From an uncultured Rhodospirillales bacterium (GTDB taxonomy: Bacteria; Pseudomonadota; Alphaproteobacteria; Acetobacterales; Acetobacteraceae): a DNA stretch of 7,957 nucleotides. Shown here one piece after another: positions 1-6,536 of this stretch; position 1 is the first letter of the stretch, and the number at the start of each line of letters is the position of its first letter. The stretch lies in NCBI GenBank assembly GCA_903928045.1, contig CAIYPH010000812.1, positions 1 through 7,957 on the forward strand. Direction: 5' to 3'. The notes beneath the pieces were generated by a model that saw nothing but the letters and a program-made list of their open reading frames with translations, ran no database searches and had not been told where the DNA came from. The position numbers and the translations under genes are program-made.

Positions 1-104
1 AAAAAGAAGCAAACACTTTCTTATCCGATTGCTTCGCACTCTCCCGGGAGGGTGCGGAGCCAACCGGATAAAAGTTTTTTGGTTCTTTTTTTCAAAAAAG
101 AACC
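1..104. repeat. Convergent pair of A/T-rich stem-loop repeats with palindromic centre
   Basis: Two copies of one intergenic repeat face each other. The left copy is cut by the window edge: a right stem arm AAAAAGAAGC at 1-10, then a tail at 11-27 ending in TTATCCG. The right copy is inverted: its tail CGGATAAAAG at 65-74 leads to a perfect 11-bp stem, GGTTCTTTTTT (81-91) and AAAAAAGAACC (94-104), with a 2-nt loop. Between them, 31-45 pairs with 46-60 over 15 positions, allowing two G-T wobbles, so almost the whole block reads as one long imperfect inverted repeat centred at 45/46. It lies just downstream of the amidohydrolase gene on the minus strand and may end its transcript. However, no U-tract directly follows the stem on that strand, so it is not a textbook intrinsic terminator. 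Confidence 0.75.
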
Positions 105-114
105 GCTTCCTTCC

Positions 115-1242
115 CTACCCGTGCCACCAAGACCCATTGAGCACGATCCCACGGCAAGCAAGCTGCTCGTCGCTCTCAATGGTTTCCTTCATCACGTCGT
201 GGAACACGAAGTGCCCCTGTTCCATCTCCAGCACGGTCGCGTCGCCGAGCATGCCGGGCTGGAGGGATCCGCGATCGGTGAGGCGCACGGCGGTGGCGGC
301 GTTGATGGTGCTGGCGCGGATCACCTCGGCGAGGGGCATGCCCATTTTCACGAATTTCGACATGGTCACCAGCATGTTGAAGGCCGGGCCGCCGATCGAG
401 GTGAGGTGCACGTCCGACGAAATCACGTCGGGCATGAAGCCGTTCTTCAGCATCTGCATCGCCGTCTTGTAGCCGAAGCTGCCGGCGCCGTGGCCGATAT
501 CGAAGATGACGCCACGAGCCCGGGCATCCAGCACGTCCTGTTCCACCCCGCCATCGCTGGCGGCCGGGGAGTTGGGCCAGGGGCGGAAGCAATGGGTGAG
601 GATGTCGCCCTTGCGCAGCAGCCGCATCACCTCGCCGCGCGGCGGTGGGGGGGCGTCGAGATGGCCCATCAGCGGCAGGCCCATGGCATCCGCCACTTCG
701 AGGGCCATCTGCATCGGCACGATGCCGAGCGCGTTGGAGGTGCCGCCACCGACGCGCACCTTCATGCCGACGATCAGATCGGCGTGCTCCTTGGCCACCG
801 CGAGCGCCACGCGGGACTTCAGCAGCCGCATGTCGGACGCCTCGCCGAAGCTGACATCCCAGTGCAGGGCGAAAATGCCGGGGAAGGCGATGTTGAGGAA
901 GGGCAGGATCCGCACGTCCGACCGCTCGATGACGTGCTTGCGGAAGCCGTGGATATTGCCTGGCCCGGCCGAGCCCGCGTCGATCAGCGTGGTGCAGCCG
1001 GAGAAGCGCGCGTAGTCGTCGGGGTCGACGCCGAGCGAGGTGCCGCCCCAATAGACATGGGTGTGCAGGTCGATCAGCCCGGGCACCACCATCTTGCCGC
1101 TGACGTCGCGGGTTTGCGCGGCCGCGCCGAGCTCGGTGCCGAGTGCGGCGACCTTGCCGCCGGCGAAGGCGACGTCCATCACCGCGTCGATGTTCTGGGC
1201 GGGGTCGATCACCCGCCCCCCTTTAAGCAGCAGATCGAACAT
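115..1242 (-). CDS. Amidohydrolase/deacetylase family metallohydrolase (dihydroorotase-like, COG3964 type)
   Basis: A 375-residue amidohydrolase-superfamily enzyme, the usual size for the family. Visible binuclear-metal ligands are the HxH pair His60/His62 (DLHTHVY), Lys161 in GMKVR (the likely carboxylated lysine), His194 (MGHLD), His217 (THCF) and Asp277 (SSDVH). The N-terminal strand LLKGGRVIDP and the C-terminal GMLGDATVLE are the small beta-sandwich typical of the superfamily. Proteins like this are often labelled dihydroorotase; as I recall, characterised COG3964 members hydrolyse acylated alpha-hydroxy acids such as acetyl-(R)-mandelate. The exact substrate here is unknown. The start at 1242 is preferred over an upstream ATG at 1302 because GGGAGGA sits just before it and the extra 20 residues do not resemble the family. 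It is probably cytoplasmic. It is transcribed divergently from the aminotransferase operon across a 121-bp gap, suggesting shared control. A C7 run (647-653) encodes the PPPP after His194. Confidence 0.9.
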   Translation of the reverse strand: MFDLLLKGGRVIDPAQNIDAVMDVAFAGGKVAALGTELGAAAQTRDVSGKMVVPGLIDLHTHVYWGGTSLGVDPDDYARFSGCTTLIDAGSAGPGNIHGFRKHVIERSDVRILPFLNIAFPGIFALHWDVSFGEASDMRLLKSRVALAVAKEHADLIVGMKVRVGGGTSNALGIVPMQMALEVADAMGLPLMGHLDAPPPPRGEVMRLLRKGDILTHCFRPWPNSPAASDGGVEQDVLDARARGVIFDIGHGAGSFGYKTAMQMLKNGFMPDVISSDVHLTSIGGPAFNMLVTMSKFVKMGMPLAEVIRASTINAATAVRLTDRGSLQPGMLGDATVLEMEQGHFVFHDVMKETIESDEQLACRGIVLNGSWWHG

Positions 1243-1363
1243 GAGGGTCCTCCCGGGGCATGCGTAAGCCAGGATGGTCGTCGCGGCGAAAGATTTGCGC
1301 AACCCCTCCCCAAAGCCGTGAAATCATCGCAGAGTAACGGCCTGACCGTTCAGGAGATGGACC

Positions 1364-2752
1364 ATGTGCAGCGCTGTCGTTGAGGATCCCCGCATCAATT
1401 CGCGTATCGTCACCGCCTACCGGCAGAAGACGCCGGGATCGGCCGATCTCGCGCAACAGGCGCTTGAGCTGCTGCCCTCGGGCATCGCGCATGATGCGCG
1501 CAATGTCGACCCGTATGGCATCTACGTCGCCCGCGCCAAGGGGCCGCATAAGTGGGACGTCGATGGCAACAAGTATGTCGATTATTTCGGCGGCCATGGC
1601 GCGCTGATCCTCGGCCACGGCAACCCGGTGGTGGCGGCCGCCATCGCCGAGGCGGCGGCGGATGGGTCGCAGTTCGGCTCCAGCCATCCCCGCGAGATCG
1701 GCTGGGCCAAGGCGATCCAGCGGCTGATCCCCTCGGCCGAGCGGGTGCGCTTCACGTCCTCGGGCACGGAAGCGACGCTGATGGGCGTGCGCCTCGCCCG
1801 CGCCTTCACCGGCAAGAACTCGATCCTGCGCTTCAAGGGCCACTTCCACGGCTGGCATGACCATATGGCCGCCGGCTACTCCAACCACTTCGACGGCACG
1901 CCGACTCCGGGCGTGATCCAGGGCATCGCCGACAAGACGGTGCTGTGCATGCCGAACGACACCGCCGGCGTGGCGGCTGCTCTGGAGAGCAACAAGGACA
2001 TCGCGGTGGTGCTGCTCGAGCCCACCGGCTCCTCCTTCGGCCAGCTGCCGCTGCGCGACGAGTTCGTGCATGCGCTGCGCGAGCTGACCACCAAGCACGG
2101 CGTGCTGCTGATGTTCGACGAGGTGGTGACCGGCTTTCGCACCTCCAAGGGCGGCGCGCAGATGCATTACGGCATCCGGCCCGACCTCTCGTCGTTCGCG
2201 AAAATCGTTGCCGGCGGCATGCCGGGGGCGGCGATCGCGGGGCGGAAGGACATTCTCGACCTGCTGGACTTCAAGGCCTCGGCGGCCGCCGGGCGCGAGA
2301 AGATCGGCCATCCCGGCACCTTCAACGCCAACCCGATCTCGGCCGCGGCCGGCATCGCGGCGCTGACGATCATTGCCGAGACCGACATCAACGGCCAGGC
2401 CAACGCCACCTGCGGCGCGCTGCGCGACGGGCTGAACGGGGTGCTGAGCGATGAGGGCGTGCGCTGGGCGGTGTATGGCACCACCTCGGGCTTCCACCTC
2501 TTCCTCAACCCGAACAACCGCGACATCTCGGCCAAGACCTTCGATCCGTTCGACGCCAGCTTCGACGAGCTGAAGTCGCCGCCGACCAAGGTGGTGAACC
2601 GCATGCGGCTCGCCATGCTGATCAACGGCGTGGACCTCAACCCCCGCCTCGGCGGCTTCACCTCCAGCACCCACACGGCGCAGGATGTGACGGACACGGT
2701 CTCGGCGTTCCGCGAGTCGATCCGCATGCTGAAGGCGGAGGGCGAGCTCTAG
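1364..2752 (+). CDS. Class III PLP-dependent aminotransferase (glutamate-1-semialdehyde aminomutase-like)
   Basis: A 462-residue fold-type I, class III aminotransferase. The PLP lysine is Lys280 in FAKIVAGGMPG, the pyridine-nitrogen aspartate is Asp252 in MFDEVVTGFR, the phosphate-binding turn is SSGTEA (132-137), and GTFNANP (318-324) is the second conserved loop. KWDVDGNKYVDYFGGHGA (63-80) and the ending DLNPRLGGFTSSTHTAQDV are typical of the GSAM-like branch annotated 'aspartate aminotransferase family'. It is probably not the haem-pathway HemL: it is longer than usual, lacks the N-terminal GGVNSPVR-type segment, and sits with an amidase and a deacetylase instead of tetrapyrrole genes. The amino donor and acceptor are unknown; a small amino acid or beta-amino acid is plausible. 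AGGAG at 1352-1356 lies 7 nt before the ATG; this SD forms part of a small CCTGA/TCAGG hairpin (1341-1354). First gene of the operon; the glycosyltransferase starts 31 nt after its stop. Confidence 0.9.
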   Translation: MCSAVVEDPRINSRIVTAYRQKTPGSADLAQQALELLPSGIAHDARNVDPYGIYVARAKGPHKWDVDGNKYVDYFGGHGALILGHGNPVVAAAIAEAAADGSQFGSSHPREIGWAKAIQRLIPSAERVRFTSSGTEATLMGVRLARAFTGKNSILRFKGHFHGWHDHMAAGYSNHFDGTPTPGVIQGIADKTVLCMPNDTAGVAAALESNKDIAVVLLEPTGSSFGQLPLRDEFVHALRELTTKHGVLLMFDEVVTGFRTSKGGAQMHYGIRPDLSSFAKIVAGGMPGAAIAGRKDILDLLDFKASAAAGREKIGHPGTFNANPISAAAGIAALTIIAETDINGQANATCGALRDGLNGVLSDEGVRWAVYGTTSGFHLFLNPNNRDISAKTFDPFDASFDELKSPPTKVVNRMRLAMLINGVDLNPRLGGFTSSTHTAQDVTDTVSAFRESIRMLKAEGEL

Positions 2753-3602
2753 AGGCGGGGCGGCGGCGATCGGGGAGAGCGGCATGGCGTTGCGCTACGC
2801 CGGGCCGGCCACGATCGCCGCGTTCCGCACCGTCACCGACCCGGCTTTGCTCGGCCGGCTGGAAGAGCCGCACCGGTTGCAGCTGGGTGCGGAGATGATG
2901 AGCCAGGCGGCCAGCTTTCTGTATCAGCGCGACCAACTGCCCGACCAGGTCGTCGCGTTGCATGATGCCCAGGCATTGGTGGCGGGCGCGGAGTTCTTCG
3001 CGGTACCCGGCCACCAGCTCGGCGGCTTCGGGCTGTTGCAGCGTGATGGACAAGTGTTCGTGCATGACCGCGTGCAGCCGCCGGGGTGCAACGCGCTGAT
3101 CGGCCCCGAGACCATGCCGGCCCATTGGATGCAGGCACTGGTCTCCAATGACGCCAGGGTGATCGACTGCGACGAGCCGGTGGGCGTGGTGCTCAACCCG
3201 CACATGGTGTGGGGCCATTTCCTGCTGGAGATGCTCCCCCGGGTCTATCTGCTCGCCAAGCTGCGCGAGCTGGGCTTTCCGGTTCGTGTCGCGGTACCGA
3301 CCGACGCGCCGGACTGGGCGAAGGGGGTGATCGGGCTCTATTTCAGCCCGGCCGAGACCATCTCCTATTCCGCGGCGACCCAGCGGGTGCGGGCGCCCTG
3401 CTTCATCCTGCCCAGCATGTTGCAGCTTCACTACGTGCTGCACCCCATGATGAACCTCGTCGTCAGTGACCTCCTGGCCCGGATCGATGCGGCCTTCCCC
3501 GCCGGCGCGGCGGCTGGCGCACCGGCGACGCATATCTACCTCTCGCGGCGCAACCACACGGGGTGGCACCGGGTGCCGAACGAGGCGGCGGTCGAGGAGC
3601 TG

Positions 3603-3703
3603 CTGGCCAATCATGGTTTCAGGATCGTGCATCCGCAGCAATTGCCGCTGCACTGGCCAATCATGGTTTCAGGATCGTGCATCCGCAGCAATTGCCGCTG
3701 CAC
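3603..3703. repeat. Perfect 50-bp tandem duplication (two copies)
   Basis: The block 3604-3653 is repeated without a mismatch at 3654-3703; the shared base at 3603 extends the period by one. Each unit begins TGGCCAATCATGG and ends GCCGCTGCAC. Because 50 is not a multiple of three, the second copy shifts the host glycosyltransferase frame. The unit encodes the family-typical LANHGFRIVHPQQLPLH in frame, so a single copy is the ancestral state. The absence of any difference between copies points to a recent event, such as replication slippage, or to an assembly artefact. One or four copies would be in frame; two or three would not. Confidence 0.97.
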
Positions 3704-4069
3704 GAGCAGCTCCGCCTGGTCCGTGGCGCGCAGTGCATCGTCGCGCCCTATAGTTCGGCGGCGCATAACGCGCTGTTCGCTCCGCCGGGCACGCCGGTGA
3801 TGTGTCTCGGCTGGATGAACCGTTGCCAGTCCGGCATCGCCGCCCTGCGCCGCCAGCCCATGGCCTTCCTGCCGTCGGCTTCCGGCGAGGCGATGTTTCC
3901 GCCTGACGCCCATGGCAGCCGGGTGTTTGAATTCCCGGTCGACATCGAGACGCTCGAAATACAGCTCACCGACTTCCTGCGCACCCTCCGGGTCCAGGCG
4001 TTGCCGCACTACGCGCCGGGAGCACCCGCCACCGCGCCCAAACCGCCCGCCCCCGCGCCGATCATCGCG

Positions 4070-4096
4070 CCGCCCGCTGTGGCGGGCGGGGGGGGG
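4070..4096 (+). repeat. GC hairpin abutting a nine-G homopolymer in the glycosyltransferase linker
   Basis: CCGCCCGC (4070-4077) pairs perfectly with GCGGGCGG (4082-4089) around a TGTG loop, and the right arm runs into nine consecutive G at 4088-4096. In the restored glycosyltransferase frame the run encodes three glycines inside the flexible linker. Runs of this length are prone to polymerase slippage and also to base-calling errors. Confidence 0.8.
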
Positions 4097-4417
4097 ATCA
4101 CGGCCGGGCTGCTGCAGAATTTCGCATGGGAGTATGGCCGGCTCCGCTTGCCGCCCTCGACCCATGAGATGCGCTTTCTGCCCGATGGCAGCATCGGGGG
4201 GTATGACTTCCCCAATGAACGGCATTGGGCGCTGGTCGACGGGGCGCTCGAAATCCGCAGCGAGGCCGGCGCGCTGACCGTTCGCTTCACCGAGGTGACG
4301 GAAAGCGACGGCATGATCGTGCTGACCGCCCCCTATATGCCTGCCCCCCAGCTTCGCATCACGCTTCGCCTCGCCCGATCCGCCGCGGCGCAGCCACAAC
4401 CCTAGGAGACCGACGGG

Positions 4418-5827
4418 ATGAGCGACGACGATATTGGCTTCATGCCGGCCACCGAGCTTGGCCCGATGATCCGGCAGAAGAAGATCTCCCCGGTGGAGGT
4501 CGTCTCGGCCATCCTCTCCCGCGTCGAGCGGCTGGAGCCGAAGGTGAACGCCTTCGCCTACCTCGCCGCCGACCGGGCGATGGACCAGGCGCGCAAGGCG
4601 GAGGAAGCGCTGATGTCCGGCGGGCCGATCGGGCCGCTGCATGGGCTGACCTTCACCATCAAGGACCTGTTCTGGGCCAAGGATATGCCGACGCAGACCG
4701 GCAGCTTCATCAACCAGGGCAAGATGATCGCCGAGGACAGCCCGGCGGTCGCCCGCATGTATGACGCGGGGGCCATCGCGCTCGGCAAAACCACGGTCTC
4801 CGAATTCGGCTGGACCGGGGTTTCGAGCTGCCCGCTGACGGGCATCACCCACAACCCCTGGAAGCACGGCTATAACGCCGGTGCCTCCTCCGCGGGTGCC
4901 GGTGCCGCCTCGGCGGCCGGCTATGGCGCGCTGCATCAGGGCAGCGACGGCGCCGGGTCGGTGCGGATGCCCGCGCATTTCTGCGGGATTTTCGGCCTCA
5001 AGCCGACCTATGGCCGCGTGCCCTATTATCCCGTCGGCGCCGGCGACTATACCAGCCATATCGGGCCGATGACCCGCACGGTGGCCGATGGCGCGCTGAT
5101 GATGTCCGTCATGGCCGGGCCGCATCCGCTTGACCACACGACGCTGGAAGCCTGGCCGGCCGATTATCTCGGGCGGCTCGATGACGGCATCAAGGGCAAG
5201 CGCATCGCCTATTCGCCCGATCTCGGCCACGCCCGGGTGGACCCCGACGTGGCCAAGCTGGTGCGCGACGCGGCGGAGGCCATGGCGAAGGCGGCGGGGA
5301 CCGACCTTATCGAGGTGAAGCCGGCATGGGGCCCCAAGGGCCGGCCGCTCATCATGGGGTTCTGGTCCGCCCATATGACCCGGCTGGCACAGTATCTGCC
5401 GGAGTGGGAAGGCAAGATGGACCCCCATCTCGTCGCCTGCATCAAGGATGGCGGCAAGGTCACCATGTCTCAGTACCAGGGCATGCGGAGCGAGAAATAC
5501 GCCTATATCGCGGAGATCCAGACCTGGTTCGAGGAATGGGATTTCCTCATCACCCCCACCGTCTCGGTCGCCGCCTTCCCCGCCAACCGGCTGATCCCCG
5601 AGCATTGGCCGCAGCACCCGTGGGACTGGATCCAGTGGGCGGAGTTCTCCTATCCCTTCAACATGTCCGGCAATCCCTCGGCCACCGTGCCTTGCGGCTT
5701 CACCGAGGCCGGGCTGCCGGTCGGCCTGCAAATCACCGGCAAGCGGTTCGACGATCTCGGGGTGTTCCAGGCCTCGCGGCATTTCGAGAAGACGCTGCCT
5801 TGGGCGGATAAGCGGCCGACGTTGTGA
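4418..5827 (+). CDS. Amidase-signature family hydrolase
   Basis: A 469-residue amidase-signature enzyme, full length for the family, that hydrolyses a carboxamide or related C-N bond. The Ser-cisSer-Lys triad is visible: Lys82 (TIKDLF), Ser157 (AGASSAG) and Ser181 (DGAGSVRMPA). The spacings of 75 and 24 residues agree with GatA and FAAH as I recall them. The usual GGSSGG turn reads GASSAG here. LHGLTFTIKD (74-83), FGLKPTYGRV (192-201) and the C-terminal NMSGNPSATVPCGFTEAGLPVGLQI are family blocks. It lacks GatB/GatC neighbours and is unlikely to be the tRNA amidotransferase subunit; the natural amide is unknown. No signal peptide is seen, so it is probably cytoplasmic. AGGAG (4404-4408) lies 9 nt before the ATG and overlaps the TAG stop of the glycosyltransferase, so the two were probably translationally coupled. 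With the upstream frameshift, ribosomes now stop about 600 nt earlier. Confidence 0.93.
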   Translation: MSDDDIGFMPATELGPMIRQKKISPVEVVSAILSRVERLEPKVNAFAYLAADRAMDQARKAEEALMSGGPIGPLHGLTFTIKDLFWAKDMPTQTGSFINQGKMIAEDSPAVARMYDAGAIALGKTTVSEFGWTGVSSCPLTGITHNPWKHGYNAGASSAGAGAASAAGYGALHQGSDGAGSVRMPAHFCGIFGLKPTYGRVPYYPVGAGDYTSHIGPMTRTVADGALMMSVMAGPHPLDHTTLEAWPADYLGRLDDGIKGKRIAYSPDLGHARVDPDVAKLVRDAAEAMAKAAGTDLIEVKPAWGPKGRPLIMGFWSAHMTRLAQYLPEWEGKMDPHLVACIKDGGKVTMSQYQGMRSEKYAYIAEIQTWFEEWDFLITPTVSVAAFPANRLIPEHWPQHPWDWIQWAEFSYPFNMSGNPSATVPCGFTEAGLPVGLQITGKRFDDLGVFQASRHFEKTLPWADKRPTL

Positions 5828-5836
5828 GGCAAAATT

Positions 5837-5856
5837 TAGTTACGATAACGTAACTA
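5837..5856. repeat. Palindrome with 8-bp arms between convergent genes
   Basis: TAGTTACG (5837-5844) and CGTAACTA (5849-5856) are perfect inverted arms around ATAA. It lies 9 nt after the amidase stop and contains the TAA stop (5840-5842) of the minus-strand small gene. It could be a transcript-end hairpin or a binding site for a dimeric protein. No U-tract follows on either strand, so a conventional terminator is unlikely. Confidence 0.6.
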
Positions 5857-6247
5857 TATAGCCGCGCGAAAACCCCCGCCGAAGCGGGCCTTCATGCCGG
5901 GCGAGATGCAGGCCCGGCGGGGCGCGCGAGGCGTGGGCCGGGCGGAACGGATGGGTGGCGCCGGACGGGCGGGGTGCGATCATCGGTTGTGGGGTGAAAT
6001 GCGCGCATTCCGGGCGACGGGGCCGTGCCTCGACCTGGGCGGTGGCGGCGATTTCGGCGAGAATCCGGGCTTCGGTGCGCTCGAGCATGGCCACCAGCCG
6101 ATCATGGGCGCGGCGATCGGGATGGGTGCGCGGGAGATCCGCGACATCAGCAAACAACCGCTCCAGCAGCGCCATCACCAGACGCACGACCGCCAATGCG
6201 GCCGTGAGGCCGGCCTGGTGGCGCGGGGCGGGAGGGGCTGAGGTCAC
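5840..6247 (-). CDS. Small hypothetical protein, unrecognised family
   Basis: A 135-residue protein I do not recognise. Its first half is predicted helical: a hydrophobic stretch LTAALAVVRLVMALLERLFADVA (about 14-36) followed by a charged helix rich in Arg, Glu and Ala (RLVAMLERTEARILAEIAATAQ). The second half is Pro-, Arg- and His-rich and probably disordered. Codon third positions are strongly G/C, as in neighbouring genes, which supports this strand over the overlapping plus-strand frames. The GTG at 6247 is chosen over a GTG at 6277 because the promoter at 6280-6308 would begin transcription near 6273, and AGGAG at 6259-6263 lies 11 nt upstream. It converges with the amidase, 12 bp apart, and stands alone. 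A peripheral membrane or coiled-coil role is possible, but nothing in the sequence gives a function. It might be a spurious frame in GC-rich DNA. Confidence 0.5.
   Translation of the reverse strand: MTSAPPAPRHQAGLTAALAVVRLVMALLERLFADVADLPRTHPDRRAHDRLVAMLERTEARILAEIAATAQVEARPRRPECAHFTPQPMIAPRPSGATHPFRPAHASRAPPGLHLARHEGPLRRGFSRGYIVTLS
5875..5888 (-). terminator. UUCG hairpin followed by a short T run (weak terminator candidate)
   Basis: On the minus strand, CCCGC and GCGGG enclose a TTCG tetraloop closed by C-G, an exceptionally stable loop in RNA. GG and four T follow. It falls inside the last codons of the small hypothetical gene, so it either ends that transcript early or marks that the true coding region is shorter than proposed. 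Confidence 0.25.
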
Positions 6248-6251
6248 GACG

Positions 6252-6264
6252 CAGGAGGCTCCTG
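6252..6264. repeat. 13-bp palindrome containing the ribosome binding site of the small gene
   Basis: CAGGAG and CTCCTG flank a single G. Read on the minus strand, the AGGAG proposed as Shine-Dalgarno for the small hypothetical gene is one arm, so it could be masked by pairing in the mRNA. A one-base loop cannot form fully; three or four pairs would open. Confidence 0.35.
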
Positions 6265-6279
6265 AATGAGGGAGCACGC

Positions 6280-6308
6280 ACTATCGTCTATGTCACCAAA
6301 TTTGTCAA
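6280..6308 (-). promoter_or_regulatory. Sigma-70-type promoter for the small hypothetical gene
   Basis: On the minus strand there is a perfect -35 TTGACA (6308-6303), a 17-bp spacer and a -10 GATAGT (6285-6280; four of six consensus bases). The surrounding segment 6281-6335 is A/T-rich, unlike the rest of the window. Transcription would start about 6273, giving a leader of roughly 26 nt to the GTG at 6247. A direct repeat TGTCA (6291 and 6303) overlaps the promoter and might be an operator. Confidence 0.55.
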
Positions 6309-6354
6309 CATAAAAATACCTATCGGAGACATTTTTCTGAGCCACCCATGGTGA

Positions 6355-6502
6355 TGGGAAGGAAGCGCTTCTTTTTTGGAAAAAAGAAGCAAAAAACTTT
6401 TATCCGTTTGGTGTGTGCCGCTACGAACTATCCGCGGAGGGTACGCCAACGGCATGGATGGAACAGAAAGTTTTTTTGGTTCTTTTTGTTCACAAAAAGA
6501 AC
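6355..6502. repeat. Second convergent pair of stem-loop repeats
   Basis: The left copy (plus orientation) has a perfect 11-bp stem, GCTTCTTTTTT (6367-6377) and AAAAAAGAAGC (6380-6390), then AAAAAACTTTTATCCG (6391-6406). The right copy is inverted: seven T at 6471-6477, then a 10-bp stem GTTCTTTTTG (6479-6488) and CAAAAAGAAC (6493-6502) with a TTCA loop. The roughly 65-bp spacer is only partly symmetric, around TCCGCGGA, and encodes nothing convincing. The right copy lies 34 bp past the stop of the minus-strand NAD-dependent enzyme gene and may terminate or stabilise its mRNA. The 6248-6536 interval otherwise holds only the promoter and palindrome already listed. Confidence 0.75.
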
Positions 6503-6536
6503 ACCCTTCCCTTCCCGTCCCGTCGCTTGCCTTCCC

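Larger units (their letters stand above)
2784..4405 (+). pseudogene. Family 61 glycosyltransferase, frameshifted by a 50-bp tandem duplication
   Basis: GT61-type (DUF563) glycosyltransferase, normally involved in building cell-surface or capsular polysaccharide. As it stands, translation from 2784 (GGGAGA just upstream) follows the family for 290 residues, then shifts frame and stops at 3800 after 48 unrelated residues. Deleting one 50-bp copy of the repeat at 3603-3703 rejoins the frames into one protein of 523 residues ending at 4405. In that restored protein, MVWGHFLLEMLPRVYLL (141-157) is the GT61 hallmark, YLSRRNHTGWHRVPNE (252-267) the second block, and YSSAAHNALFAPPGT (306-320) matches the usual GAALTN-like motif. 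A Pro/Ala/Gly-rich linker (about 394-421), containing a G9 run, leads to a separate beta-rich module (about 424-515; FLPDGSIGGYDFPNE). The end overlaps the amidase Shine-Dalgarno site. A sequencing or assembly error or a reversible phase switch are alternatives to a decayed gene. Confidence 0.85.

Noticed and set aside
647..653. Seven-G run in the deacetylase gene as a slippage site
   Set aside because: Short for GC-rich DNA, and the reading frame is intact on both sides.
1243..1302. Longer start for the deacetylase at 1302
   Set aside because: The ATG at 1242 has a strong GGGAGGA site, and the added residues precede the conserved N-terminal strand.
1243..1363. Promoters in the divergent intergenic region
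   Set aside because: No -35/-10 pair with acceptable spacing could be found by eye for either direction, although promoters must lie here or nearby.
52..1383. 443-residue open frame on the plus strand, antisense to the deacetylase
   Set aside because: It is His/Ala/Gly-rich with no family motif and mirrors a gene with all metal ligands present; a product of GC-rich codon bias.
1364..2752. Calling the aminotransferase HemL
   Set aside because: Motifs fit the broader GSAM-like class, but length, N-terminus and neighbours do not suggest tetrapyrrole synthesis.
1223..2785. 520-residue open frame on the minus strand, antisense to the aminotransferase
   Set aside because: Its Arg/His/Val-rich composition has no recognisable domain, and the opposite strand encodes a complete PLP enzyme.
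3611..5782. 723-residue open frame on the minus strand spanning the glycosyltransferase end and the amidase
   Set aside because: Long, but shadow-like in composition, and the opposite strand carries a full amidase with its triad.
5894..6241. 115-residue plus-strand frame opposite the small hypothetical gene
   Set aside because: Gly/Arg-rich with no promoter, whereas the minus strand has a promoter, an SD and coherent helices. Not fully excluded.
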